DNA of 64,000 bases. Origin: Bacillus sp. OK048. GTDB lineage: Bacteria; Bacillota; Bacilli; Bacillales; Cytobacillaceae. The position numbers and the translations under genes were made by a program. The notes beneath the pieces are model-generated. The model had not been told where the DNA came from. It saw only the letters and a list, made by a program, of their open reading frames with translations, and searched no databases. Of this stretch, positions 47,383 through 55,058 are shown piece by piece; position 1 is the first letter of the stretch; each line of letters starts with the position of its first letter. The stretch covers positions 560,958 through 624,957 of the forward strand of contig NZ_FNHN01000001.1 in assembly GCF_900103525.1 (NCBI RefSeq), given 5' to 3'.

Positions 47383-47826
47383 TTAAGCAGAACAGCTACA
47401 GCTTCCACCGCCGCCACAGCCTGTACCATGAGATCCATTATCAAAAAATGGGTTACCGGAAGGAACCTTAATATTTTTAGAAACGGCACCACCGACATAC
47501 ATGCTTATTTCATCAAGTAAATATTGCAGGTCCGTTTCTGCTAATTTAAAATCAGCAACATTTTGATCTAAGTCCATTTCCCGTTTATATTCCCGAATTT
47601 GACTCATCACCCTTTTATAATCGGGGTGATATTTACCAAAACGCTGCACCTCTTCATAAATGTCCTTAAGGTTTACAAATCGTTTTATTTTCTCTTGCGT
47701 TTCCTTACTATTTTGCATTTTATATAAACAAATTTGATATTGTTCAACAATATCAGATTCTAATACCATTTGCGCCAAGCTTTCAGCGTATTCTACTAGT
47801 TCTACTCTTTCTGATGTAGCAATCAT
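47383..47826 (-). CDS. ylbF: YlbF (RicF), subunit of the Y-complex
   Basis: RicF forms a complex with RicA (YmcA) and RicT (YaaT). The complex carries Fe-S clusters, directs RNase Y maturation of mRNAs, and affects competence, biofilm formation and sporulation. It has 147 residues from an ATG with GGAGG 9 nt upstream; the frame is open ten codons further without a ribosome site. The fold is a helical YmcA/YlbF domain. The extreme C-terminus GTGCGGGGSCSCS supplies the cluster-binding cysteines. Confidence 0.95.
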   Translation of the reverse strand: MIATSERVELVEYAESLAQMVLESDIVEQYQICLYKMQNSKETQEKIKRFVNLKDIYEEVQRFGKYHPDYKRVMSQIREYKREMDLDQNVADFKLAETDLQYLLDEISMYVGGAVSKNIKVPSGNPFFDNGSHGTGCGGGGSCSCSA

Positions 47827-47884
47827 CCACGCCCACCTCCATTCACATTTTAACATGAATAGAGGTTGAATGTGAAATAAACGC

Positions 47885-48244
47885 TCACTTAGGGATATTT
47901 ACCAAGAACTCCTTCGTTAATCCGTAAGGTACATTTTTTAAGTCAACCACTTCAAGTTTCACCTGATGATTCCCTGGAGACAAGCCTTTAATGATAAAAG
48001 CAGCTGTGTTAACTTCTCTTGCTTTTTTCCCATCCAGCCAAATGACAAGTTTACCAACCTTCTGGTTTTGTTGTTCAGATTCCCTAAAGCTAATTCCAGA
48101 TAATATACATTCTACAAACACATTATTATCCTTAATTTTGGATTGAACAAGCAAAGAAGGGGGCTGGTTTTCATTTTGATTAAAGCCAGACATAATTCCC
48201 AACATCAAGATAGATAGGAGAATAAATCCTATAAACTTTTTCAA
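47885..48244 (-). CDS. Predicted secreted protein, unknown
   Basis: The protein is 119 residues from a TTG with AAAGGAG 8 nt upstream. It begins with KKF and a hydrophobic stretch FIGFILLSILMLGIMSGF, a signal peptide or signal anchor without a lipobox cysteine. The rest looks like one beta-sandwich (Ig-like) domain with VGKLVIWLDGK and LSPGNHQVKLEVVD. It lies between ylbE and ylbF, where B. subtilis has no such gene to my knowledge. I do not recognise a function. Confidence 0.7.
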   Translation of the reverse strand: MKKFIGFILLSILMLGIMSGFNQNENQPPSLLVQSKIKDNNVFVECILSGISFRESEQQNQKVGKLVIWLDGKKAREVNTAAFIIKGLSPGNHQVKLEVVDLKNVPYGLTKEFLVNIPK

Positions 48245-48303
48245 TACAATCACTCCTTTTACTTGTATTATTAACCTTGGTTATTATTTTTACTCTTAAC
48301 GGC

Positions 48304-48326
48304 AAAAAGACCACTCAAGGTGGTCC
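48304..48326 (-). terminator. Terminator of ylbE
   Basis: GACCAC/GTGGTC stem followed by TTTTTG on the minus strand. Confidence 0.8.
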
Positions 48327-48330
48327 TACG

Positions 48331-48570
48331 TCAACTTTGGTCTTTCATTGACTGAAGCATATAAAACATCATCGAAGCCATTTGAACATTGTTTGTAAAT
48401 TTCTCCACCTTATGCGGAATCGTCTTTTTAAAATAGTGAAGCGACTCAATTTCTAACTTCTGTAAATCATGGGGGTTTCTAGACAGTTTTCGATACCAAA
48501 GCGGTTGTTCTCGGATAAATTTTTTTAATTCTTTTTGTTGATTTATATATTCTAATACATCTCTTCTCAT
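48331..48570 (-). CDS. ylbE: YlbE family protein
   Basis: The protein has 79 residues beginning MRRDVLEYINQQKELKKFIREQPLWYR and is helical, basic and without a membrane segment. Size and position between ylbF and ylbD match YlbE of B. subtilis. The function is unknown. Confidence 0.88.
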   Translation of the reverse strand: MRRDVLEYINQQKELKKFIREQPLWYRKLSRNPHDLQKLEIESLHYFKKTIPHKVEKFTNNVQMASMMFYMLQSMKDQS

Positions 48571-48587
48571 GTGACTTTTCCCTTCAG

Positions 48588-48983
48588 TTAGTCTTTACGG
48601 AATGAAAACGGATGTTTATGTTCAATTTTTGATTGAACTGGTTTAGATTGGTTTCCTTGAAATTGAGAAATAACTCCCTGGATAGCTCCAAGCGCTTGAC
48701 TTAAGTTATTTACATAATGCTGGATTTGGTCTGGATCCATTTTTTGCATGCTTCCAAGGATTTTTGACATCCAATCCCCTTTTGTCTCTTCTTCTGGTTC
48801 TACATGAGAACTCGTTTTCGCACCCAACTTTTCCCAACGATTATCTTCTTCACCGAGCAGGAACCAATCCTCATACATTTCCTGCCAGGTTGAGTTTCCA
48901 TTCCGTACTTCCTTAATTAGCGCCGGGTTATTTTTCACAAATTCTTTAAATTTTATCACAGAAGGATGTAAATTTTTCTGCAT
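48588..48983 (-). CDS. ylbD: Spore coat protein family YlbD
   Basis: The protein has 131 residues starting MQKNLHPSVIKFKEFVKNNPALIKEVR, with the conserved WQEMYEDWFLLGEED segment and a Gln-rich C-terminal half. YlbD is reported as a spore coat constituent in B. subtilis. It is 17 bp upstream of ylbE and likely co-transcribed with it. Confidence 0.88.
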   Translation of the reverse strand: MQKNLHPSVIKFKEFVKNNPALIKEVRNGNSTWQEMYEDWFLLGEEDNRWEKLGAKTSSHVEPEEETKGDWMSKILGSMQKMDPDQIQHYVNNLSQALGAIQGVISQFQGNQSKPVQSKIEHKHPFSFRKD

Positions 48984-49122
48984 AATACCTCACCCCTGCC
49001 CAAATCAATTGCCTACTATACGATATGTGCCAAATAAAAAATTGTGAAAATCTTACTTGCTGTAAAATTTGTTTTTTTAGTGGTAAAATGACTTCAGAAT
49101 TAGATATGAGAGAGGGATTGTA

Positions 49123-49617
49123 ATGGAGAATAAATTACGGCAAATTTTAGATCATTGTATTGATACGGGGTCAGAGAAAGATTTAGCTGCCCTTGCTCAT
49201 GTTTTAGAAGGATTTCAAAATAAAATTGATAACGATTACACTCAATATATTGATGGGTTACTTCATATGGAAAGAAAAATCGATAAGGAAAAGAAAACCT
49301 GTGAAATCACAGTTCCATTAAATGCTGTTTGGAATAATTCATTAGACATTGTTCATGGTGGAGTCACTGCCACGCTTCTTGATACAACAATGGGAACAGT
49401 AGTAAACGCTATTCTCCCTGAAGGGTATGGGGCTGTGACCAACCAATTAAATATTCATTACATCGCTCCAGGTATTGGTGATACCCTCCATTGCAAGGCA
49501 GAAATCATTCATCATGGAAGTAAAACGATGATAGTAGAAGGTGAAATTTATCGTCCAGATGGTAAAAAAATAGCCCATGCAACAGGCACATTTTTCATCA
49601 TTCAAAAATTAGCATGA
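49123..49617 (+). CDS. PaaI-type hotdog-fold thioesterase
   Basis: The 164-residue protein has a hotdog domain with LDIVHGGVTATLLDTTMGTVVNAIL, where HGG and the Asp in LLDTTMG are the usual catalytic and active-site residues. It continues with TNQLNIHYIAPGIGDTL. Such enzymes hydrolyse acyl-CoA thioesters; the substrate is unknown. The ATG follows GAGAGGG. It is divergent from ylbD and precedes the next small gene by 15 bp. Confidence 0.88.
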   Translation: MENKLRQILDHCIDTGSEKDLAALAHVLEGFQNKIDNDYTQYIDGLLHMERKIDKEKKTCEITVPLNAVWNNSLDIVHGGVTATLLDTTMGTVVNAILPEGYGAVTNQLNIHYIAPGIGDTLHCKAEIIHHGSKTMIVEGEIYRPDGKKIAHATGTFFIIQKLA

Positions 49618-49632
49618 GGAGAATGAACAAAA

Positions 49633-49998
49633 ATGGTTACCGCAGTTGTTATACCTATTATTTGCCTTTACTTCTATTGGATAACGAGAAAAGAAATGAA
49701 ACTAAATGACAGCAAATGGCTGGCGTCTGCTGATGTTCAAAATGAAGCAATTCTAACAGGTGAAATAAAAAGCATTACCCAAGAGAAACAACGTTTTTAT
49801 TATCATCGCTATATCTTTATCCAGGAACTTAAACTCCAATCAGAAACAAAGTTAATTTCTGCAAAAAAAATAATCCCCATTCAAAACAACACGGAGATAG
49901 ATAACTTTTCGATCGGAGAGGTAATCCGTGTTTATGGTTCTTGGGAAGGAAACCATTTCCACTTTAATGAATATGAAAAAGTAAAGAATAAAAGGTGA
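49633..49998 (+). CDS. Small membrane-anchored protein, unknown
   Basis: The protein has 121 residues: an N-terminal membrane helix (VTAVVIPIICLYFYWI) and a cytosolic or surface beta-rich domain resembling an OB-like barrel (ILTGEIKSITQ, FSIGEVIRVYGSWEGNHFHF). GAGGAG precedes the ATG. It is probably co-transcribed with the thioesterase. It is not recognised as any named family. Confidence 0.7.
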   Translation: MVTAVVIPIICLYFYWITRKEMKLNDSKWLASADVQNEAILTGEIKSITQEKQRFYYHRYIFIQELKLQSETKLISAKKIIPIQNNTEIDNFSIGEVIRVYGSWEGNHFHFNEYEKVKNKR

Positions 49999-50019
49999 CG
50001 AAATTCGTCACCTTTTATT
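49987..50019. terminator. Bidirectional terminator
   Basis: AATAAAAGGTGACGA and its complement make a perfect inverted repeat between convergent genes, with T-rich arms in both directions. Confidence 0.9.
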
Positions 50020-50026
50020 CTTGGAG

Positions 50027-51058
50027 CTATTCTTGAGATTTATTAATAAAGTTTTGGGTGTAATATTTTTGATATACACCAACACCTAAATGAGTATATT
50101 CTTCACTTAATAAGGACTCACGATGCCCTTTACTATTTAACCATCCTTCAGCTACTGCCGGACCATCGTTATAATTTACCGCAATATTCTCACCAGCAGA
50201 TTTATACGCTACATTTGCCGCTTTAAGTCTATCAGAAAGACTGCCAAATTTCTTAGATGTATGGGAAAAGTCATCACTATCGGACATATCCTTACTATGC
50301 CCATAGGCAACCACAGAGGTCTTCTCGTCCCACATTAGCATCTTAACATTATGGCGTAGACGCATAACGTTGGTTATATCAAGGATTTCCCTCTCTGTAC
50401 CTTCTTCAATCATGTTCCACATTTCTTCACTCGGCTCGTCTGGTTCAATTAATTCCCCGCTAAAACTAAGTTCATAAGGTCGTTGCTTTACTAACATTTC
50501 ATCAGTTAAAAAACGGACGCTTGATAGACTCCCGGTAAACTTATCAATATATAATTGAACAAAAATATCCCCCAATTTAATTAATGGTCGAATATTTAAA
50601 TCTGTATCATTTAATTCAAACCGATAAGAATTTCCATTAATATCAATATCGATGTTCGTAGCGATTACCTGTGAATTAAAGATTTCCTCAATTGGCTGTC
50701 CTAGTTTAAAGGGTGTGACATCCATATTTTCACCTATAGCATATATGGTTACAACTTTGTTGTTCTCTACCCCTACCTGAACATAACGAGCGTAGTCTGT
50801 ATTATAAATGTACCATTGATAACCATATAAAGATTCATCAATTCTTTGTGGTTCACCCAGCATTTCTTTTAATTGTGCAAGACTTTGACCCATTAATACA
50901 CCCATACCACTGTTTGGACGTTCAGTTGTAGTTTGCTGCTGTATTTTTTTATCCTGATTTTGATATAATGATTTATTCATTTCTAACGTAGGTTCATCAG
51001 TTATTAAAATTTCATTATCGCCATTTTCATTTATACTCACATAAAAACCAATAGTCAC
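50027..51058 (-). CDS. ylbC: CAP-domain (SCP-like) protein YlbC
   Basis: An N-terminal CAP-associated domain (about residues 50-190) is followed by a C-terminal CAP domain with ITNVMRLRHNVKML, AYGHSKDMSDSDDFSHT and SAGENIAVN. The coordinates use the GTG at 51058, the first standard start, but it has no ribosome site. In-frame codons continue upstream to a CTG at 51100 preceded by GAGAGGGTGA, which would add RTLFRILILASIFV and complete an N-terminal membrane anchor as in B. subtilis YlbC. The true start is therefore probably CTG at 51100, or a small frameshift separates it from a GTG at 51110. Confidence 0.85.
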   Translation of the reverse strand: MTIGFYVSINENGDNEILITDEPTLEMNKSLYQNQDKKIQQQTTTERPNSGMGVLMGQSLAQLKEMLGEPQRIDESLYGYQWYIYNTDYARYVQVGVENNKVVTIYAIGENMDVTPFKLGQPIEEIFNSQVIATNIDIDINGNSYRFELNDTDLNIRPLIKLGDIFVQLYIDKFTGSLSSVRFLTDEMLVKQRPYELSFSGELIEPDEPSEEMWNMIEEGTEREILDITNVMRLRHNVKMLMWDEKTSVVAYGHSKDMSDSDDFSHTSKKFGSLSDRLKAANVAYKSAGENIAVNYNDGPAVAEGWLNSKGHRESLLSEEYTHLGVGVYQKYYTQNFINKSQE

Positions 51059-51220
51059 GAAAATAGACGCTAGGATGAGAATTCTGAAGAGAGTACGCAG
51101 ATGTATTCACCCTCTCAATTACTTTTTATTTCAACATATGTCATATTTAATAATAATTATATCACCATTATCATTGTTAATAATAGAGAATATTAAACTA
51201 ATCAGAAAAATAAAATTCAT

Positions 51221-51255
51221 AAAAAAACAGATACATCATTTGATGAATCTGTTTT
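51221..51255 (-). terminator. Terminator of ylbB
   Basis: AAACAGAT/ATCTGTTT outer stem with CATCA/TGATG inner stem and a T-run on the minus strand. Confidence 0.85.
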
Positions 51256-51267
51256 CATTGGCTTATA

Positions 51268-51702
51268 TTAATGTTGTACCCCATTGTAATTTTGCTCTGA
51301 AATTTCCGAGAGGGCTTCCTTTGCTTGATCATCCGTCATTTTTCTTATCGCGAAATCTCCAAGTGAGACAATACCAATCAATTTATCTCCCTCTACTACT
51401 GGAAGTCGGCGGATTTGATGCTCTGCCATTAACGCAGCTGCTTCATTCGACGTAGCATCAGCAGAAATGGTAACAAGTTTACTGCTCATGATGTCTTCCA
51501 CTTTTGTCGAACCTGGATGTTTTTCTGCAACCCCTCTTACAACAATATCACGGTCAGTAATCATTCCGACCAGTATGTCCTGGTCGATAATTGGGATGGC
51601 ACCTACATTTAATTCTTTCATTTTTACCGCAACTTCAAAAACATTATCCAACAACGAACAACATTCTACATTGTCTGTCATTATATCGCGAATCTTTTCC
51701 AC
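51268..51702 (-). CDS. ylbB: CBS-domain pair protein YlbB
   Basis: The 144-residue protein is made of two CBS motifs (about residues 1-60, MTDNVECCS...GMITDRDIVVRG, and 70-130, MSSKLVTIS...GIVSLGDFAIR). CBS pairs bind adenosyl ligands and usually sense energy state, but no effector domain is attached here. A cluster of hydrophilic residues follows the second motif. Confidence 0.92.
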   Translation of the reverse strand: MEKIRDIMTDNVECCSLLDNVFEVAVKMKELNVGAIPIIDQDILVGMITDRDIVVRGVAEKHPGSTKVEDIMSSKLVTISADATSNEAAALMAEHQIRRLPVVEGDKLIGIVSLGDFAIRKMTDDQAKEALSEISEQNYNGVQH

Positions 51703-51873
51703 TTCTTCGCCCCCACTTGTATAAAAATAAGTTTAACCATTTACTTATGGTTACCAAAAAGGGAAGATTTATTCGGATATGAATTCATTGCAAGTTTAAG
51801 CATTTTCCACTATTATTAAATTGAATTACTATACTTTGTTTGGTTAAGGCATTGTTTCTAGGAGGGACTATAT

Positions 51874-52233
51874 ATGAAATTCGAGAATACTGGCTTTGAA
51901 AAGATGAAAGCGGATTTAAACCGTTTAGATGATGTTTTTCTTGAACACGGTTTAGTGCGTGAAGGTCAATGGGATTATGATCGTGTTACATATGACCGAA
52001 AGTTTGAATTGAAAGAAGGGGTATTTTACTTACGAGTTCAAGGCTATGCTTCTGAAGGAAATGTTGATTCCAATAAGGCCGTTATTGAGTTATTAACGCC
52101 TTTGTTAGGGAAACACTATTATCCTCACGGAGTAGAATATGGTGACGGAGAAAACTTTCCAACTTCTTTAGTTAATCAATGTAAAAAAATTCTAGAATCT
52201 ATTAAAACTGAAGTAGATAAATTTGCATTGTAA
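51874..52233 (+). CDS. ylbA: YugN-like family protein YlbA
   Basis: The 119-residue cytosolic protein has the YugN fold (KFENTGFEKMKADLNRLDDVFLEHGL). GGAGGG precedes the ATG. The function is unknown. It lies between ylbB and the cta cluster, as ylbA does in B. subtilis. Confidence 0.88.
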   Translation: MKFENTGFEKMKADLNRLDDVFLEHGLVREGQWDYDRVTYDRKFELKEGVFYLRVQGYASEGNVDSNKAVIELLTPLLGKHYYPHGVEYGDGENFPTSLVNQCKKILESIKTEVDKFAL

Positions 52234-52236
52234 GCA

Positions 52237-52268
52237 AAACGACGCATGAATTCAATCATGCGTCGTTT
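52237..52268. terminator. Bidirectional terminator between ylbA and the DUF420 gene
   Basis: AAACGACGCATGA/TCATGCGTCGTTT perfect inverted repeat with A/T arms, 6-nt loop. Confidence 0.9.
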
Positions 52269-52306
52269 CTATTTTGACTTGTATTGTGGATTCAATTTAA
52301 GTTACT

Positions 52307-52771
52307 TTAAAATCCTAGAATCGCTTTAATGACAGAGGTAGTTTCTCCACCTCTAAAAAACACATATAGTAATAAGTATACCGCTACACCTGTAATGGCA
52401 GTAAAAAACCAAATAATACTGGTAATCGGGCCAAGTTTCTTATGCCTCGTTAAGTTATTTTTATACCCCGTATATAACGTGACAATTCCAAAGACAGCCC
52501 CGGTGGTTGCCAGGAATATATGAAAAACTAAAAAAGTCGTGTAATATACTTTAAGATTATCCGGTCCACCAAAAGCAGTGTTGCCCATAAAAATCGTTCT
52601 TGACATATAAATGATAAAGAAAACAAGTGCAAATATTGCTGCGATAAACATCGTCTTTTTATGTGCTTCAATTTTCCTTTGTGTAATCAGCCACCAGCCG
52701 ATTGCAACGGTTACAGCACTTAAAACGATGAAGGTCGTACTTATCGTCGGTAAAATAGGTAGGGAATTCAT
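52307..52771 (-). CDS. DUF420 membrane protein (CtaM/YozB family)
   Basis: The protein has 154 residues from the ATG with GTGAGG upstream (the frame opens four codons earlier). Four to five membrane helices carry conserved His residues in HKKTMFIAA, FHIFLATTG and RHKKLGPIT. In Staphylococcus aureus the DUF420 protein CtaM is needed for a working aa3-type oxidase; B. subtilis YozB is the homologue, encoded elsewhere. Being next to ctaG here supports a role in oxidase assembly or haem handling. Confidence 0.88.
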   Translation of the reverse strand: MNSLPILPTISTTFIVLSAVTVAIGWWLITQRKIEAHKKTMFIAAIFALVFFIIYMSRTIFMGNTAFGGPDNLKVYYTTFLVFHIFLATTGAVFGIVTLYTGYKNNLTRHKKLGPITSIIWFFTAITGVAVYLLLYVFFRGGETTSVIKAILGF

Positions 52772-52835
52772 AATTAGCCTCACTTCTATTATATTCTACA
52801 ATAATTTTAAAATAGTTCCCGAATATTTTCAATTA

Positions 52836-52868
52836 AAAAGAAAATCTCCCAGTGTAATGGGAGATTTA
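52836..52868 (-). terminator. Terminator of ctaG
   Basis: AAATCTCCC/GGGAGATTT stem overlapping the ctaG stop, followed by TTCTTTTT on the minus strand. Confidence 0.85.
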
Positions 52869-53771
52869 TTCGATCAATGATGGCTTTAAAGTGGAGGTTA
52901 TTTCCTTAGCAGCTTCCGCTTGGTCCTTGCGATACCATTCAAAGAAAACATGAGCTAAGATAACTCCATAAACAATTTCTTGGATAATCTTCATTAATAC
53001 GCCACCAAGCTGCTGATCATGTACCAATGACATCGAACTAAACAATTCAGGTCCACTTAAGCCTAAACCAGCAAATGTTGCTGGACCAACACAGAGAGCC
53101 ATTGCTTGGGCCCATACTTCTGGATCAGAATAGGTTGCATAGATTGAGGCAGGAGCAAAAATAATTAAAGCACAAGCGGGAGTAATTAATATCCCGTCTG
53201 CAAAAATATAGCCAACTTTCTTAAGACCACTTAACCGTTGTTGTTCCGGTACAGGGTTAATCAGCGGCCACCACATAAAAATGGCTACGAAAAACAAAAG
53301 AGTCGAATAACCCGCATGTAACCAAAAGCTTTGCATGACTTGATCAAAAATCATGGGAACATGGTAAAAAGAAAACAGTCCGTTAAATATGATTAACGCT
53401 ACGATTGGTTTTGTGAAAAATCGAAATAGTGAATGAACCCAATTTATCTTGAGAAGTTTTCTCCAGATCCAAACAGGAATTCCAAAGATAAAGATTGGTG
53501 GGATCACAAGAACTAATAATGCCATTGAAATCATATGAACATAAAACATTAAGTGAGCCATCAAATCCAGCGGGGAACCTTTAATTGCATAAATTAATGC
53601 CATCGAAAGCAAAAATAATCCAGCTTGTTTTTTGGTCAATGGTTCACTATCAGAAAACTTCCTGCGAAATTTTACTGTAATTAAAAAATATCCTGCTGTA
53701 ATTACTAGTAAACTTAATAGGAAGTACGGGCTCCAAAGTGCTTTAAAGCCAAAAATATCTAATGTAAGCAC
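52866..53771 (-). CDS. ctaG: Cytochrome c oxidase assembly factor CtaG
   Basis: This 301-residue caa3_CtaG-family membrane protein has about seven helices. HMISMALLVLVIPP and FYVHM carry the conserved histidines, consistent with a copper or haem assembly role for the caa3 oxidase. It is not related to the Cox11-type CtaG of proteobacteria. It ends the ctaCDEFG order, but a 317-bp repeat-bearing gap separates it from ctaF. Confidence 0.93.
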   Translation of the reverse strand: MLTLDIFGFKALWSPYFLLSLLVITAGYFLITVKFRRKFSDSEPLTKKQAGLFLLSMALIYAIKGSPLDLMAHLMFYVHMISMALLVLVIPPIFIFGIPVWIWRKLLKINWVHSLFRFFTKPIVALIIFNGLFSFYHVPMIFDQVMQSFWLHAGYSTLLFFVAIFMWWPLINPVPEQQRLSGLKKVGYIFADGILITPACALIIFAPASIYATYSDPEVWAQAMALCVGPATFAGLGLSGPELFSSMSLVHDQQLGGVLMKIIQEIVYGVILAHVFFEWYRKDQAEAAKEITSTLKPSLIE

Positions 53772-53861
53772 CGCATATCACCTCTTAATAGTAGTTAGTT
53801 CATAGATCTATTATATTCGTTAGCCAGTTCATACCGCAAAAAATATGAATGATTTCCTACA

Positions 53862-54013
53862 AGAAAAGCGCAAGCGCCCTGGTCAGCGGCGTATGGCCTG
53901 GAGCGCTCCAACCGAGATAAAGGAAACACGAAGAGCCGGAGGCGATTCGATGTTGACTTATCGTAGGGCGGAGAGCGAAGGACACTAGCCGTTAGGGCGC
54001 TGGAGCTGGACAG
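53862..54013. repeat. Dispersed Bacillus palindromic repeat between ctaF and ctaG
   Basis: This GC-rich non-coding element of about 150 bp has ends AGCGCAAGCGCCCTGG and AGGGCGCTGGAGCTGGACA, which are roughly inverted. It shares 15 bases (reverse complement) with the short element at 20005-20046. Internally it contains GGCGGAGAGCGAAGGACA. It occupies most of the ctaF-ctaG gap; the remainder holds only the ctaF terminator. Confidence 0.7.
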
Positions 54014-54049
54014 TAACCTAAGTTCAAAAAATTATATTTTCTTATCTTT

Positions 54050-54079
54050 TAAAAAGAAAATCGGCATAAAGCCGATTTC
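54050..54079 (-). terminator. Terminator of ctaF
   Basis: AAATCGGC/GCCGATTT stem, 5-nt loop, then TTTTCTTTTT on the minus strand. Confidence 0.88.
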
Positions 54080-54088
54080 TTAAGATAG

Positions 54089-54424
54089 TTACCACCAAAT
54101 AATTGTTGAAAAAGCTAAAACCGTAACTAAGCCTATAAGCAATCCGGAATAGAGAAACAATGATGGTGCTTCATGTCCTTTATGACTCATATGCATGAAA
54201 TAGTAAAGCTGAAAAATCACTTGAACAACAGCTAAAAGGAGAATAAACGGCACGATAAACCAAGCCGTAAAACCTTTAATAGCCACTGCTGCAAATGCAA
54301 TTAACGTTAAGAAAATCATCAAGGCAAAGGAAACAACTTGATGTCTCATTTCTTCAGCACTTTTTTTCTTACGATATTCAATGTCAACTCTTGGGTTACC
54401 TGAATTTAATTGTGAATTTGCCAT
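54089..54424 (-). CDS. ctaF: Cytochrome c oxidase subunit IVB
   Basis: The 111-residue protein has three membrane helices and belongs to the CyoD/COX IVB family, with the helix-3 motif QLYYFMHMSHKG. It is the small structural subunit of the caa3 oxidase. It begins 4 bp after ctaE and is followed by a terminator. Confidence 0.95.
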   Translation of the reverse strand: MANSQLNSGNPRVDIEYRKKKSAEEMRHQVVSFALMIFLTLIAFAAVAIKGFTAWFIVPFILLLAVVQVIFQLYYFMHMSHKGHEAPSLFLYSGLLIGLVTVLAFSTIIWW

Positions 54425-54428
54425 CAGT

Positions 54429-55058
54429 TTATCCCACCATCCCCATTAAATATACTACTGTAAAGATGAATACCCAAACTACGTCAATAAAATGCCAATA
54501 TAAACTTGCGACGTAGAATTTAGGCGCATTATAAAGGTCTAATCCGCGTTTTGAATTGCGAATGATTAATGTTAGAATCCACATTAAACCGAAAGCAACG
54601 TGCGCTCCATGGAACCCAGTCAAAGTATAAAATGCAGAACCAAAAGCACTACTTGTAAAAGTATGATTATACGTATGAACATAATGATTGAACTCATAAA
54701 TTTCTAAGCAAAGGAACCCAGCACCCAATAATATGGTAATGAATAACCAAAGATTCATCTTTTTGGCATTAAAGTTCTTCATATGATACATCGCATAAAC
54801 ACTCGTTAAGGAGCTTGTTAATAACAACATGGTAGCTACAAAAGTTAGCGGCAAGTCATATAAATCCTTTGCCAAAGTATGTGTTGAATCAGGTACTTTA
54901 TCCTTTAATGCTAGGTAGGTAGCAAAGAGAGAGGCGAAAAGCACAGTCTCTCCACCTAGGAAGAACCAGAAGCCTAAAAATTTATTTTTTGCTTCAAGGG
55001 TTGATTTTTCAGGCTCTGCAGGCCATGTCTCAATCGATAATTTTTCTTCTGCTTGCAT
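54429..55058 (-). CDS. ctaE: Cytochrome c oxidase subunit III
   Basis: The 209-residue protein has five membrane helices and the subunit III motifs FWFFLGGETVLFASLFATYL, TGFHGAHVAFGL and YWHFIDVVWVFIF. Its ATG overlaps the ctaD stop by one base (TAATG), so translation is coupled. Confidence 0.97.
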   Translation of the reverse strand: MQAEEKLSIETWPAEPEKSTLEAKNKFLGFWFFLGGETVLFASLFATYLALKDKVPDSTHTLAKDLYDLPLTFVATMLLLTSSLTSVYAMYHMKNFNAKKMNLWLFITILLGAGFLCLEIYEFNHYVHTYNHTFTSSAFGSAFYTLTGFHGAHVAFGLMWILTLIIRNSKRGLDLYNAPKFYVASLYWHFIDVVWVFIFTVVYLMGMVG

